From a virus, in the IMG/VR virus record IMGVR_UViG_3300027733_000147, positions 1-31,382 of that record: a stretch of DNA of 31,382 nt. The stretch is one strand, 5' to 3'. A model generated the notes under the pieces. That model searched no databases. It was not told the origin of the DNA and was given only the letters and a program-made list of their open reading frames with translations. Shown here piece by piece: positions 21,913 through 30,764 of the stretch (positions are counted from its first letter, which is position 1; each line of letters starts with the position of its first letter). The translations under genes were made by a program, and so were the position numbers.

Positions 21913-24162
21913 TTATCTCATCAATTGTTTTATTCTTGCCAGTTCAGATTCAAACATGCTGGTGCCATAGCATTCTTCAAGACCATGCACCGGGCAGTAT
22001 TCGTTTTCCATAGTGTAATTGCATTCATTCACAGGTGTGGCCGGTGCATTGGGTTTGCCGGTCAATCGATTAACGCCTGCAGGAAGGTTAGTTGGCGCTC
22101 CACCAGCGGTAGGTCCTGTGTATGGTGCTGCTGGTGCTGCTGGTGCTGCTGCCGGAGGAGGTGCTGTCTTTGCCACAAACTGGCCGCCTGATGCATCTTT
22201 CACCGCCTGCTGTACAGCAGGGTCGGTACTTGCACCAACAACTGGGCCTGCTGGTGTTGCCGCTGGTGCATTAGGTTTTCCGGTTAAACGGTTGATACCT
22301 GCAGGAAGATTAGTCGGAGCTCCGCCGGCAGTAGGTCCCGTGTATGGTGCTGCTGCTGGTGGTGCTAAAGATTGGGCGGCTGCTTTATTAACAATATTTT
22401 GTTGATCTTGATTATTTTTCATAATAGCAGCTGCCTCTTCTGGAGTAGCATCAGCTGGTGGTAATGTCCAATTTTCATCCAACATGCCATGGTCGCTTAG
22501 ATCTCGATGCAAGCGATCACTGATCCATTCGTAAGGATCGCCACTGCGAGCCTTAGCCACACCATAGGGCATGTCTTCATGGTAGTAATCGTACAATGCA
22601 TCAAACAAGTGATCGCTGAGATCTCCGTGCTGGAGGAAATCATGGATGTCACGCTTGAATGTGTGCAGTATGTGCTTCAATGTGTGATGTGTGTTGTCTG
22701 TCAGTACATTTTCATTTATTTCCATACCGGCTAGCCTGCGAAGTTGATTGATACTTTCGGCCACCGGAGGCTGCTGTTCAGGAGCGGGTGGCGCTTCTGC
22801 TGTTGGTGCAGCAGGTGCAGCAGGTGCTTCTGCCGCGGGTGCTTCAGGAGCAGGTGGTGCGATTGGAGCAGCAGTTTGGAAACTCATGGCCAGTTCACTC
22901 AGTTCAGGACTCTGCCCCTTGTTGCGAGTGATCCAGGCTTGTAGGATGGGCACAGCATCTGCGTCTGGATCTTCTTGGGCCATGGCCGCAAGTTGATCAA
23001 ACAATGCATCATCACCAATCAAGTCATATAACACATCCGTGACATTCTCGGCGTCGGGACCTAGTGGGTGTGGTTGCCCTAACCAAGTCTTGAGTTTGGT
23101 CATCTTTTCTGGAGTATCAGGCAATGCCCAAGTTCCTTCTACCAATCTGGCAGCCCATGATTCAAATATATCTGCTTCTTTCATAGCTTTTACTTCCTGT
23201 TGTATCTTTGCCAACATGGGCAAAGCTGTTTCTATCCGTGGATCGATGCGTGTTTCCACAAACATGCCACGCAAGTCTTCTACCATGATATCACCTTGGG
23301 AGATATCTGCTGGCTTCCATGATTCAAAATAACGACTGTATCCACGGCTGGATGCCATGTGTTTCAAGTTGTGATTGAGTCTTTGATAGTATTGATCAGT
23401 CTCTGTGACCAACTCACCCGCAGCGCCTTCAAACATACGACCCTGGTGCGCTCTGCGAAACTGGCTCAATACATTGATCTGATTCACTGTTTCTGCGATG
23501 TGCTGACCACGCAGGTCGTAAGGATTACCACCTTGACGCACATGTTCTAACATAGCCCGACCACCGGCCAACTTGCGGAATGGCAAACGGAAACGCTCAC
23601 CTTCTACAGTTTCAATAAACAAACTCTCCACATAGCGATAACGCTTGTCACCTTCGGTGATAGGGCGTGTGTGTTTGATCATGAGTCTGGCTTCTGTGGG
23701 TTGACCACTATAACTGACCTTCCGTGTGCCGTAGAAACTTTCTGTGAGTGCTGCTTGCCCTGCGATGGCATATTTGAGTTTGCTCAAGTTTTCCAAGCCA
23801 AAGCCGCCGCGAATTTTGCTGGTGCGTATGGCAAAGTTTTTAAGTTGTTCTAAAAAGCCCGGGCTGTCTGTTTCTGAATCACCGTACCAGGCTTTTTTAT
23901 CTTCTGGCTCCATGGTACGACCCAAGTTGTCACCAAAATATACAGTCATACCGCCATTTTGATCCAACAATATAACCATGGTTCCGTAGTTCTTGCCTGT
24001 AGGGCCTACCCAGCCAAAACTAAACATGTCTGCTTCACTGGAATCCGGAACGCCGCGCTCATTGACAGCGGGTTTTCCAGTCTTGGTGCTGAGTGCATCC
24101 ACCTCAAAGTCGCGGGTGATCAGCAGATCGTTGAGTTCGCTTGCGATTGAATTCTGTGCCAT
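21913..24162 (-). CDS. large probable virion protein with repeats, 749 aa
   Basis: ATG 24162. Residues 1-330 form a conserved-looking globular region (MAQNSIASELNDLLITRDFE, FSFGWVGPTGKNYGTMVI, YGTRKVSYSGQPTEARLMIK) that recurs in aquatic T4-like phages (from memory). A long A/P-rich linker begins near 430. Then comes SINQLRRLAGMEINEN, a helical region with many His and Asp (about 490-560), and two copies of a 30-residue YTGPTAGGAPTNLPAG(I/V)NRLTGK repeat. Last is a Cys/His cluster (EYCPVHGLEEC) and the tail ELARIKQLMR. It is encoded right after the terminase. Probably a head-related or internal structural protein; no enzymatic function seen. Confidence 0.8.
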   Translation of the reverse strand: MAQNSIASELNDLLITRDFEVDALSTKTGKPAVNERGVPDSSEADMFSFGWVGPTGKNYGTMVILLDQNGGMTVYFGDNLGRTMEPEDKKAWYGDSETDSPGFLEQLKNFAIRTSKIRGGFGLENLSKLKYAIAGQAALTESFYGTRKVSYSGQPTEARLMIKHTRPITEGDKRYRYVESLFIETVEGERFRLPFRKLAGGRAMLEHVRQGGNPYDLRGQHIAETVNQINVLSQFRRAHQGRMFEGAAGELVTETDQYYQRLNHNLKHMASSRGYSRYFESWKPADISQGDIMVEDLRGMFVETRIDPRIETALPMLAKIQQEVKAMKEADIFESWAARLVEGTWALPDTPEKMTKLKTWLGQPHPLGPDAENVTDVLYDLIGDDALFDQLAAMAQEDPDADAVPILQAWITRNKGQSPELSELAMSFQTAAPIAPPAPEAPAAEAPAAPAAPTAEAPPAPEQQPPVAESINQLRRLAGMEINENVLTDNTHHTLKHILHTFKRDIHDFLQHGDLSDHLFDALYDYYHEDMPYGVAKARSGDPYEWISDRLHRDLSDHGMLDENWTLPPADATPEEAAAIMKNNQDQQNIVNKAAAQSLAPPAAAPYTGPTAGGAPTNLPAGINRLTGKPNAPAATPAGPVVGASTDPAVQQAVKDASGGQFVAKTAPPPAAAPAAPAAPYTGPTAGGAPTNLPAGVNRLTGKPNAPATPVNECNYTMENEYCPVHGLEECYGTSMFESELARIKQLMR
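22043..22131 (-). repeat. in-gene repeat copy B (C-terminal copy)
   Basis: It encodes YTGPTAGGAPTNLPAG followed by VNRLTGKPNAPA in the 749-aa protein. The matching copy begins 222 nt (74 codons) away. The copies differ mainly at third codon positions, so the duplication is old and kept by selection on the protein. Confidence 0.8.
22265..22353 (-). repeat. in-gene repeat copy A (N-terminal copy)
   Basis: It encodes YTGPTAGGAPTNLPAG followed by INRLTGKPNAPA in the 749-aa protein, in frame with the second copy 222 nt away on the window coordinates. The segment between is A/P/G-rich and less conserved. Confidence 0.8.
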
Positions 24163-24180
24163 GATGTATTTAGTTAACTT

Positions 24181-25749
24181 CTACATCATCACAGAGATGA
24201 ACGGATAGGGTTCAATCACTTCAGATTCGTGATCTTTCATCTGTGTGTCCAGTTCTGTATAGTAACTTTGCAGGGTAACAAGCATACGCACCGCTAGAAT
24301 TGTGGCCATGATCAAATCGTCAGTTTCGCCGGGTTTGGCAGCATAACTGGTGCCATGTGCTACAAAGTTCTTGAGTTCACTGATCAGACTTGCACTATTC
24401 ACACGCATACGCCCGCTCTCGATCAAGTTTTTTAGTTTAGAACAGGCAGCGATCTTGGCTCGATTTGTGGTGTTGTAGCCCTTGCGGAAGCGTCGTGTGG
24501 TAGGGCTAGAAGCATCGCTAAGGAAATAACCCTTGATGTTTTCTTCACCGTATTCCATGATGGATATCAAGGCTGCTTCACCAATGGTATTGTTTTCCAC
24601 ACTGTAGTAGATGCTCTTGTCATCGCCTACAGTATCATGCAAGTGTTTGATGATGTCGGCCATGATACGCACTTGTTCTGGAATAGGAGTTTTGTTGTGC
24701 CGCCATTCGCCCACTTGGCGTGTGGTGTTGGCTTCAAATATCTGGATGGCAGCAGGATCACCACCGGTGCCGAGACTAGGGTCTAGTGCCACCACATACA
24801 CTTGATCTTTGCGTATGGGTTCAAACCAACGCACTTGCCCTGTTCTGTGTATAGGGTCCTTGTGTTCCAGATCCAACAGTTTGGCAGGTGCAATCAAGGT
24901 CTCATCATTTATAATAAATTCACAATTCATCTCTCGACGGAAACGATCATCACCCAACTGGGCTCGCATGTTTTCACCCCAAGCAGCATCACGGTCCGGG
25001 TGTTCTTCCCAATAACTACGATATGCTTTGAATCCGTTCATGCCCAGGGGTGTGGGGTTGCCGTATTCATCTTCACACTTGTTGGCACCTTTCCACAAGA
25101 ACGCAAACTGATCCTCGTCCGAGTTGGGTGTGCTTGTGATGATGGCTTTACCACCTGTGGCCAGTGTGGGTGATATACTTGTCCAAAATTCTTTGGCTAT
25201 GGTGGGACGCACATAGGCAAACTCGTCAGCGTAGAGCAAGGTAATACTCATACCACGACCGGTTGTTTCTGTTGTGGTTGCACTCACTATGCGGCTGCCG
25301 TTTTCAAAGTCTATTGAGCCTTTGTTGTAGTTGGTGGCACCTGCTCGGATGTGATCTGGGCACAGTTCATAAGCAAAGCGGATGCGCTGCATGATCTCTT
25401 GAGCACCGGTGTATTTGTGTGCAGCGATCAGGATGGTAGAGTCTGGCACGAACATGGCATACCACAAGATGTATCCTGCTGCTGATGTTGATTTGCCGGT
25501 CTGTCGCGGCATCATGGAGATTGAATAGCGGTAGTTATGATATGTGTCAATCAGTTTCTTCTGATAATCAAAAGCATGATACAGCATCTTGCCCTGTGTG
25601 GGATGCTGGATGTAGAAGAAGTTGTCCATGAAGTAGGCTGGGCCTGTGTCAGGGTCAGCACATTTCAAGAACTCTTCCAGTTGTTGTTCTGTGAATTTCT
25701 GACGACGGTGTGGTGCTTTGATCAGCACCGTTTCATTAGCAGCGGCCAT
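24181..25749 (-). CDS. 17: terminase large subunit, gp17 family
   Basis: 522 aa. The packaging motor ATPase and headful nuclease of T4-like phages. Walker A-type PRQTGKST (81-88), Walker B LLYADE (171-176), coupling motif ITSTP (204-208). Nuclease domain acids are ALDPSLGTGGD (D323), YSVENN (E385) and GETDDLI (D477, D478). T4 gp17 is 610 aa, so this version is shorter, as in many aquatic relatives. It follows the secreted nuclease gene by 20 nt; no clear ribosome binding site is seen at ATG 25749. No small terminase gene is in the window. Confidence 0.97.
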   Translation of the reverse strand: MAAANETVLIKAPHRRQKFTEQQLEEFLKCADPDTGPAYFMDNFFYIQHPTQGKMLYHAFDYQKKLIDTYHNYRYSISMMPRQTGKSTSAAGYILWYAMFVPDSTILIAAHKYTGAQEIMQRIRFAYELCPDHIRAGATNYNKGSIDFENGSRIVSATTTETTGRGMSITLLYADEFAYVRPTIAKEFWTSISPTLATGGKAIITSTPNSDEDQFAFLWKGANKCEDEYGNPTPLGMNGFKAYRSYWEEHPDRDAAWGENMRAQLGDDRFRREMNCEFIINDETLIAPAKLLDLEHKDPIHRTGQVRWFEPIRKDQVYVVALDPSLGTGGDPAAIQIFEANTTRQVGEWRHNKTPIPEQVRIMADIIKHLHDTVGDDKSIYYSVENNTIGEAALISIMEYGEENIKGYFLSDASSPTTRRFRKGYNTTNRAKIAACSKLKNLIESGRMRVNSASLISELKNFVAHGTSYAAKPGETDDLIMATILAVRMLVTLQSYYTELDTQMKDHESEVIEPYPFISVMM

Positions 25750-25769
25750 AGTCAGTTAGTTATGCCGAA

Positions 25770-26579
25770 TTATTCGGATCGGCCACATTTGGCTCTTTTG
25801 GCCTTGGTCAGATTCCCAAAGTCCACTGCCCATTCCGATCCAGGATTGAGTTCTCGAGCATTTGGTGGAAATGCATAGTTCACTCTGCTATCGCGTTCGA
25901 TCAGGTCCACTGGCACACGGAACCGTGTTAGATCATTGCCCAGATTTGGGTAGGGTGGTACATGTGGAAACATCCAGCCTGCGATCTCGTTGGTCTGATT
26001 GTTTATAACGATCTTGTAGAACGCATGTGGCACAACTACGCCGTTGCCAATTCTCTTGTCTTGTGCATTGTAGATAGCACCCACATAGACGGTGAAACTG
26101 TTGTTGTGTTGCACAGCCCAACCACGGATTGATGTTTCCAGCAGTTTCCAGATACCACGATTCAAACTTCCGGCTTGTGGAGCCATGTTGGTCATCAGGA
26201 ATGATTCAAATTCTACTTGTTGGTCCCATGATAAATCACCATCTGGGCTCATGTGGCCTTTGTCGTAGCCAGTGCCGGCATAGTCATCGGGTGTGGCACC
26301 ATTGGGCACTGATTGATCTGTAGCAAACGCATTGGTTCGTGCCACACAGCCTAAAGCGTTTTTTGGTATGAGTTCGTAGGAAACAAATCTAGGTATCTTG
26401 GCTGTGATATCGTAGCCCACAAGATATGCTTGTCTACAGATAGGTTGTGTGCCTATAGCAGCAGGCATGCCATAAGGTGCATGCACAGCACAGGTTCGAA
26501 TGTCTTGCGGTGGTCGTTGTGTCCAAGCCTGTGCTGTGGCCGCGAGAAAAATTAAAGAGATCGCTAAAAGTTTTTTCAT
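25770..26579 (-). CDS. DNA/RNA non-specific endonuclease with signal peptide
   Basis: 269 aa. Residues 1-18 are a Sec signal peptide (MKKLLAISLIFLAATAQA, cleavage before W19). The mature part has C30 and C48 as a possible disulfide, then the catalytic element YDKGHMSPDGDLSW (H109), and SLNRGIWKLLETSIR (N140, E148), which are the His, Asn and metal-binding sites of the Serratia-type nuclease family. A SYELIP and a MFPH element also fit. It should be exported to the periplasm or outside. It is encoded just before the terminase with AAGGTAATCT as ribosome binding site. A role in degrading DNA at the cell envelope, nutrient recovery or exclusion is inference. Confidence 0.92.
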   Translation of the reverse strand: MKKLLAISLIFLAATAQAWTQRPPQDIRTCAVHAPYGMPAAIGTQPICRQAYLVGYDITAKIPRFVSYELIPKNALGCVARTNAFATDQSVPNGATPDDYAGTGYDKGHMSPDGDLSWDQQVEFESFLMTNMAPQAGSLNRGIWKLLETSIRGWAVQHNNSFTVYVGAIYNAQDKRIGNGVVVPHAFYKIVINNQTNEIAGWMFPHVPPYPNLGNDLTRFRVPVDLIERDSRVNYAFPPNARELNPGSEWAVDFGNLTKAKRAKCGRSE

Positions 26580-26582
26580 AGA

Positions 26583-26966
26583 TTACCTTGGGTAGCCTTT
26601 GAAGCCGCGCACAGGACTTTGATGATTTACCATTGAGGGCTCTAGGCTGTTTGGTGTACTTACTTGCACTTTTTTATCGGGTAGTCCTGCCATTTTTAGC
26701 GCCTGGTCAATCACTGGTTCAACTGTGGCATTGAATCCGGCCACAACTGCATGCTCGCCAAATGCTGCTTCTGCCGACCAAGCAGGCATATTGGGTATTT
26801 TGTCTGGGCCGGCATCGCTTCTGGCACGAGCCATGGCCACACCAAATCTATATATTTGGTATGGGTCTGACGAATTTACACCGGGCAACACAAACACATG
26901 ATTCATAGGATCTGCTTGCTCCGGCGGTAAAGTTTTTTCTTCAGTGATAAACTCTCGTGCTCTCAT
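26583..26966 (-). CDS. probable internal head protein with MRAREFITE tag
   Basis: 127 aa starting MRAREFITEEK, which matches the shape of the T4 internal-protein capsid-targeting sequence (MKTYQEFIAEA), with a possible protease site after ITE. The middle contains YQIYRFGVAMARARS, which recurs in aquatic T4-like phages (from memory). The C-terminus SPVRGFKGYPR is nearly the same as SPIKAFKGYAR in the next gene upstream, so the two are paralogues. A 4-nt overlap (26963-26966) joins them. Packaging in the head and delivery into the host is a hypothesis. Confidence 0.78.
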   Translation of the reverse strand: MRAREFITEEKTLPPEQADPMNHVFVLPGVNSSDPYQIYRFGVAMARARSDAGPDKIPNMPAWSAEAAFGEHAVVAGFNATVEPVIDQALKMAGLPDKKVQVSTPNSLEPSMVNHQSPVRGFKGYPR

Positions 26967-27337
26967 CTTGCATATCCTTTGAATGCTTTGATAGGACTTA
27001 CTGTGCTAGTGCTGGGGATTTCCTGACTGCGAAGATCACCCTTGTTGAGATCTTGAAATTCAGATCCTATGGCCTTGTAAGCCATTTTTAACATGTCGTG
27101 TTCTTCGGGTGTGTAAGGTGCTGCAATGTCATAACGACCGGCCCAGGATTCACCATCTATGTCAGGCACAAAAGTTCCATCGGTGCTGGCTGCTGCCATC
27201 ATGATACGATTTAGTTCATACACTCGATCGGCTCGATTAGGATCAACAAATTTGTGTAGACCCACTGTGGCAAAACTTTTTGTTTTGCTGAGTCGGCCTA
27301 CTGCTTGTCCTTCAGAGATGAACTCATTTGCTCGCAT
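26963..27337 (-). CDS. probable internal head protein with MRANEFISE tag
   Basis: 124 aa starting MRANEFISEGQ, again a T4 internal-protein-like tag with a possible cleavage after ISE. A VYELNRIMMAAAS segment parallels the RFGVAMARA segment of its paralogue, and the tail is SPIKAFKGYAR. It has no catalytic motif visible. The start ATG 27337 lies 1 nt from the preceding stop. It is probably co-expressed with the neighbouring virion genes. Confidence 0.78.
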   Translation of the reverse strand: MRANEFISEGQAVGRLSKTKSFATVGLHKFVDPNRADRVYELNRIMMAAASTDGTFVPDIDGESWAGRYDIAAPYTPEEHDMLKMAYKAIGSEFQDLNKGDLRSQEIPSTSTVSPIKAFKGYAR

Positions 27338-27338
27338 G

Positions 27339-27662
27339 TTAGATGCCGTTTGAGCCTGCTTTAGCGGATGATGCTGTGCCTAATGCGACGGCTGTAAAAT
27401 TTGTGCCTGTTAAGATCAAATAGTTGCCTGCGCCCACATAAATTTCTTGGATGGTTCCATTGGGCACAGATACTGCATTGGCATACAAGTTGCCAGTGGC
27501 AGTGCTCATGGTAGCATTGGCAGGAACACCGTTGGCCTGTATGTAAGTCAGTTGTTGCACATTGACTTGATAGGTCACATTATTGCTTTCAGAATTGATC
27601 TGGGCTTTGTCTGTGGTCCATAACACATTGCCGGCTGTGTCCTTGATTACTTGAATAGCCAT
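27339..27662 (-). CDS. small beta-rich probable virion protein, 107 aa
   Basis: Starts MAIQVIKDTAGNVLWTTDKA and has alternating hydrophobic and T/S/N-rich strands (YQVNVQQLTYIQANG, GTIQEIYVGAGNYLILTGTN), ending AKAGSNGI. The composition is that of capsid decoration or tail-type beta proteins. Upstream is AAGGATAAC as ribosome binding site and a TCTAAATA sequence that is one base away from the late form. Assignment as structural rests on composition and position only. Confidence 0.72.
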   Translation of the reverse strand: MAIQVIKDTAGNVLWTTDKAQINSESNNVTYQVNVQQLTYIQANGVPANATMSTATGNLYANAVSVPNGTIQEIYVGAGNYLILTGTNFTAVALGTASSAKAGSNGI

Positions 27663-27841
27663 TATTTGTTATCCTTATTTAGATCTGCCACTGCCACGGG
27701 ACGGAACAGATTTGTGGTCTGGCTCAGCACACCGGGGATCATCACAGGTTGATTCCGCACTTCCTGTGGCGTAGGTGCGGGCGGATGTCGTTCCGACAAC
27801 CGTGCCATGGTCTCTGCGTAGGTCTGAAATTGATTGGTCAT
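27662..27841 (-). CDS. small hypothetical protein, 59 aa
   Basis: ATG 27841 (MTNQFQTYAETMARLSERHP) is chosen over a TTG at 27862 because an AGGT element lies 7 nt upstream and the ATG follows the preceding stop by 4 nt. The middle is proline-rich (PPAPTPQEVRNQPVMIPG) and the end is polar. No domain is recognised. Its end overlaps the next start as TAATG. It could be a connector or accessory structural peptide, but nothing in the sequence proves it. Confidence 0.65.
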   Translation of the reverse strand: MTNQFQTYAETMARLSERHPPAPTPQEVRNQPVMIPGVLSQTTNLFRPVAVADLNKDNK

Positions 27842-27845
27842 ACGA

Positions 27846-30761
27846 TTACCTAAGTCCAGCAATTTCCATCATGCGACGCAGTTCGTGATCACCGTCTGAT
27901 CCCATGCGGTCATTTTGATGTGCGATGATTGGAGTAGTAGTTTGGCCAGTTGACTTTGGACCATTCAATCCACCGCTGTACATCATGGCATCGTCTGTAC
28001 CTTCTTCGTCTGTGGGCCAATCTGGTTCATTTTCAGACGCATCAGTGTCGCCGTAGGCTTCTTCTATTTCATTATATCCACCTTGGCCAGCAGATGCCGC
28101 ACCGGGTGTTCTAAAAGATGGAGCCTGGCCGGCTCGTCCCAGTCTTGCTGTTTCTGCATCGTGCTGATCAGGGTCAATGTCGGTTACATAAGGAGTTCCG
28201 TCTGGATTGGTTGCGATATTTTCCATCATGCCATCGCATTCGCATTCAGTAGATCCACATTCTTCGCATGGCTCATCACCGTGCATGTGATTGATATTGT
28301 GCAAAGCATCCATGTCAGAATCATCACCAGTCATGGCGTGGATATGTTCATCACCATGCCCTAGTCCAGCCATCTTCAGCAAGCCGGCCAACATCACAGC
28401 ATCTTCATCTGTGGCAGTAACTGTAAGGCTTTGGCGCGGACCGCCGTGATCGTCGTTGTTCATGCTCATGTTGATGTTCATTGACTCAGAGATCATGTTT
28501 TCCAACTGACGATTTAGACTGTCGTAGATACCTTTGCCGTAACTATGGCCGCCAGACTTGGGTGCAGCAGCACCAGTAGCAACTGATCCAGAAGTTGTAG
28601 TTTCATCCACTTCTTTTTTCTTCTTGTCTTTTTTCTTCTCGTCGTACTCAATGTCCTTGGTAACTTTCTTACCGGCTCGTTCAGCTTTGTCATCTTCGCT
28701 ACCACGGCGTTTACCGTGAATACCGTCTTTTCTCTTCTCATCGTATTCGATATCTTTGGCTACCTTGCGGCCGGCTCGTTCGGCACGGTTATCACGCTTG
28801 CTGGTTCGCTCTTCGTCCATTTCCATATCGTCGCCGCTGTCATCGTCATTCTGATTCTGCATGTAGTCATCCACAGCAGTCATCATGCCTTCGATCTTGG
28901 CCAGCTTGGATTGCACCCATTCTGGCAGATTATCCTCGTCACCTAGTATCTTTTCCAAGGCTTGTGCATGGCGCACCACAGTCTTGATATCGTCCTTGGC
29001 CATTTCGCCTTCGCGATCGTATTCACCTGAATCTTGTGGCTCAATCATGTCTTCGGGCATGTCGCCTTCTTTGGTCATGAGTTTTGATGTGCCTCGATTG
29101 ATTTTAGCGCCAATCTTCTTGCCCATGCCTGCTCCAACCTTACGGCGGCCTACAGCACCACTTGGCTCATCATCGGCACCGGCGTCGTGTCCTGCACCGC
29201 TGTAGTTGCCTTTCACTGCACGATGGCGTGTGACACCTGGTTCAGAGGTATCAATTCTACCACCGGTGCTTGACCTACGGCTAGTGGGTTCGTCGTCTAG
29301 GAAACTTTCGTCCATGTCAGCATGAGGTTTGCGACCTTTGCTTCTTGCCCATTCGTCTTCTGCGTCATGACGACGTTGATTACGGGCCCTTGCAAAATGA
29401 TCACTTGCAAACTCATCGTCTTGTTGTTGTCCGCGTTGATAACTGCTTTGTCCTCTGCTGCCAACTGCTTTCTTCATAGCATCGGCTGCTACATCGCCTA
29501 ACATTTCGTCCACTTCTTTCTTGGCACCAACAATCTTGTCAGCGAAAGTGATCTTGTCAAAAGGTTTTGCCAAAGCAGCAAATTTCTTTTGCTTGGGTGT
29601 CATTGGCACGCCACCTTCTTTTACCGGATCATCAATGGCCTGTGGAGGATACATGGCTGGCTTCTTTGGAGCAGGCTTAGGTGCCACAGGTGGGCGAGGT
29701 GCGCTGGCTTTGGGTGCAGGCTTAGGTGGTGGTGTCCAATCATCCACATGTTGTGGAGTGGCATCAACTTCGTCTAGCCCTAATGCTGATTTGATGCGTC
29801 CTCCCATGGTCTTACCATATGCAGATTTTTCTTTGTTATGCCGCATTACATCACCTAACCGATCGCCCACATCTTGAGCTCGACTAAACCCTTTAGTTGT
29901 TAACTCACTATTGCGTTTCTTGTCAGAAATACGAGGATTATATAATTGAAATTCATTGCTGTATTCTTCTGCGTCGGCTTCGTCGCCGCCTCTGTCACCT
30001 CTTATATCTAGATGGCGAACATGTGCTTCATCCGTTATGCTTTCATCATACTTGTCATACTGGTTGCGAATCTTTTTCATGGTGCTATCACTAGCATTGT
30101 TTCTTCCGGCCTTTTGTAATGCCTGCATACCTTGATCACCATATTTCTTTTTGCCAAACGCAGCTTGTAATGCACTTTCATCCATGTCTTTCTTGGCACT
30201 GCGAGCAGCAGATTTCATTGGCTCTTTGCGATTTCCGTCTTTGTCAAGATCCAAGAAGTCTGGCTTGCCGCCTTCCTTCATTGTGGACTTGTAAGGCTTG
30301 AGTTGAGATTGATTCACGCCTTCTTTGGTTGGGAGACCCGGTGGCGTTATCGGTACGGGTCTTGTTGCTTCGTGCTCGGCCCAGCGTTTTTGCATATACC
30401 GATCAAATTTAGCTGTTTCAACACTTGGAATTTGTCCTGGTGGACCATAATGTTTTGGAGGCTCGACACCTTCCTTTGTAGGGTGACGCAGTTTGTTCAA
30501 CACAGCACCTGCCACACGCTTGCCTGCTTCTGCACTGCCATACTTCTTGGCAGCACCAGCAGCGATCTTGCTGAAGTTCTTGCCCGGCTTGCCGATGTCT
30601 TTGCCGGCTGCGGCTTTCTTGGCTGAATAGTCAGCGGCTGCTTCCATCAACCGGTTGGGTGCAGGCTTGGCTGGAGCAGATTGGGCATCTTCAGCCAATT
30701 GCTGCTTTTTAGCCAAGTCGGCCATCTTCTTGTTCATGTCATAGAAAAAATAATCGCTCAT
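27846..30761 (-). CDS. large low-complexity probable virion protein, 971 aa
   Basis: ATG 30761 has AGAGGATAAACC upstream. The N-terminus MSDYFFYDMNKKMADLAKKQ runs into LAED, a possible LxE protease site. Most of the protein is charged and low in complexity, with segments typical of aquatic T4-like phages (from memory): GVPMTPKQKKFAALAKPFDK, then ITFADKIVGAKKEVDEMLGD. There is a tandem ERAGRKVAKDIEYDEK repeat and a SMNINMSMNND segment. A Cys/His cluster GDEPCEECGSTECECDG follows, with several His just before it. It ends ELRRMMEIAGLR. Probably a scaffold, core or internal protein; unproven. Confidence 0.82.
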   Translation of the reverse strand: MSDYFFYDMNKKMADLAKKQQLAEDAQSAPAKPAPNRLMEAAADYSAKKAAAGKDIGKPGKNFSKIAAGAAKKYGSAEAGKRVAGAVLNKLRHPTKEGVEPPKHYGPPGQIPSVETAKFDRYMQKRWAEHEATRPVPITPPGLPTKEGVNQSQLKPYKSTMKEGGKPDFLDLDKDGNRKEPMKSAARSAKKDMDESALQAAFGKKKYGDQGMQALQKAGRNNASDSTMKKIRNQYDKYDESITDEAHVRHLDIRGDRGGDEADAEEYSNEFQLYNPRISDKKRNSELTTKGFSRAQDVGDRLGDVMRHNKEKSAYGKTMGGRIKSALGLDEVDATPQHVDDWTPPPKPAPKASAPRPPVAPKPAPKKPAMYPPQAIDDPVKEGGVPMTPKQKKFAALAKPFDKITFADKIVGAKKEVDEMLGDVAADAMKKAVGSRGQSSYQRGQQQDDEFASDHFARARNQRRHDAEDEWARSKGRKPHADMDESFLDDEPTSRRSSTGGRIDTSEPGVTRHRAVKGNYSGAGHDAGADDEPSGAVGRRKVGAGMGKKIGAKINRGTSKLMTKEGDMPEDMIEPQDSGEYDREGEMAKDDIKTVVRHAQALEKILGDEDNLPEWVQSKLAKIEGMMTAVDDYMQNQNDDDSGDDMEMDEERTSKRDNRAERAGRKVAKDIEYDEKRKDGIHGKRRGSEDDKAERAGKKVTKDIEYDEKKKDKKKKEVDETTTSGSVATGAAAPKSGGHSYGKGIYDSLNRQLENMISESMNINMSMNNDDHGGPRQSLTVTATDEDAVMLAGLLKMAGLGHGDEHIHAMTGDDSDMDALHNINHMHGDEPCEECGSTECECDGMMENIATNPDGTPYVTDIDPDQHDAETARLGRAGQAPSFRTPGAASAGQGGYNEIEEAYGDTDASENEPDWPTDEEGTDDAMMYSGGLNGPKSTGQTTTPIIAHQNDRMGSDGDHELRRMMEIAGLR
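28632..28685 (-). repeat. in-gene tandem repeat, unit 2
   Basis: Encodes KAERAGKKVTKDIEYDEKKK in the 971-aa protein. The other unit lies 99 nt away in frame. The nucleotide copies differ mostly at third positions. Confidence 0.7.
28731..28784 (-). repeat. in-gene tandem repeat, unit 1
   Basis: Encodes RAERAGRKVAKDIEYDEKRK in the 971-aa protein, 33 codons before unit 2. Both are strongly charged and probably form helices. Confidence 0.7.
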
Positions 30762-30764
30762 GGT

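Noticed and set aside
22019-22405. Plus-strand frame rich in A and G opposite the 749-aa protein
   Set aside because: It is antisense to the repeat and A/P-rich linker; the repeats in it mirror the real protein's repeats.
24163-24180. ACTAAATA upstream of the 749-aa gene as a late promoter
   Set aside because: It differs from NATAAATA at a core position; without conservation or mapping data it is too weak to list as a feature.
29521-29877. Plus-strand 118-codon frame opposite the 971-aa protein
   Set aside because: No ribosome binding site or recognisable protein pattern, and the minus-strand protein is continuous through this region.
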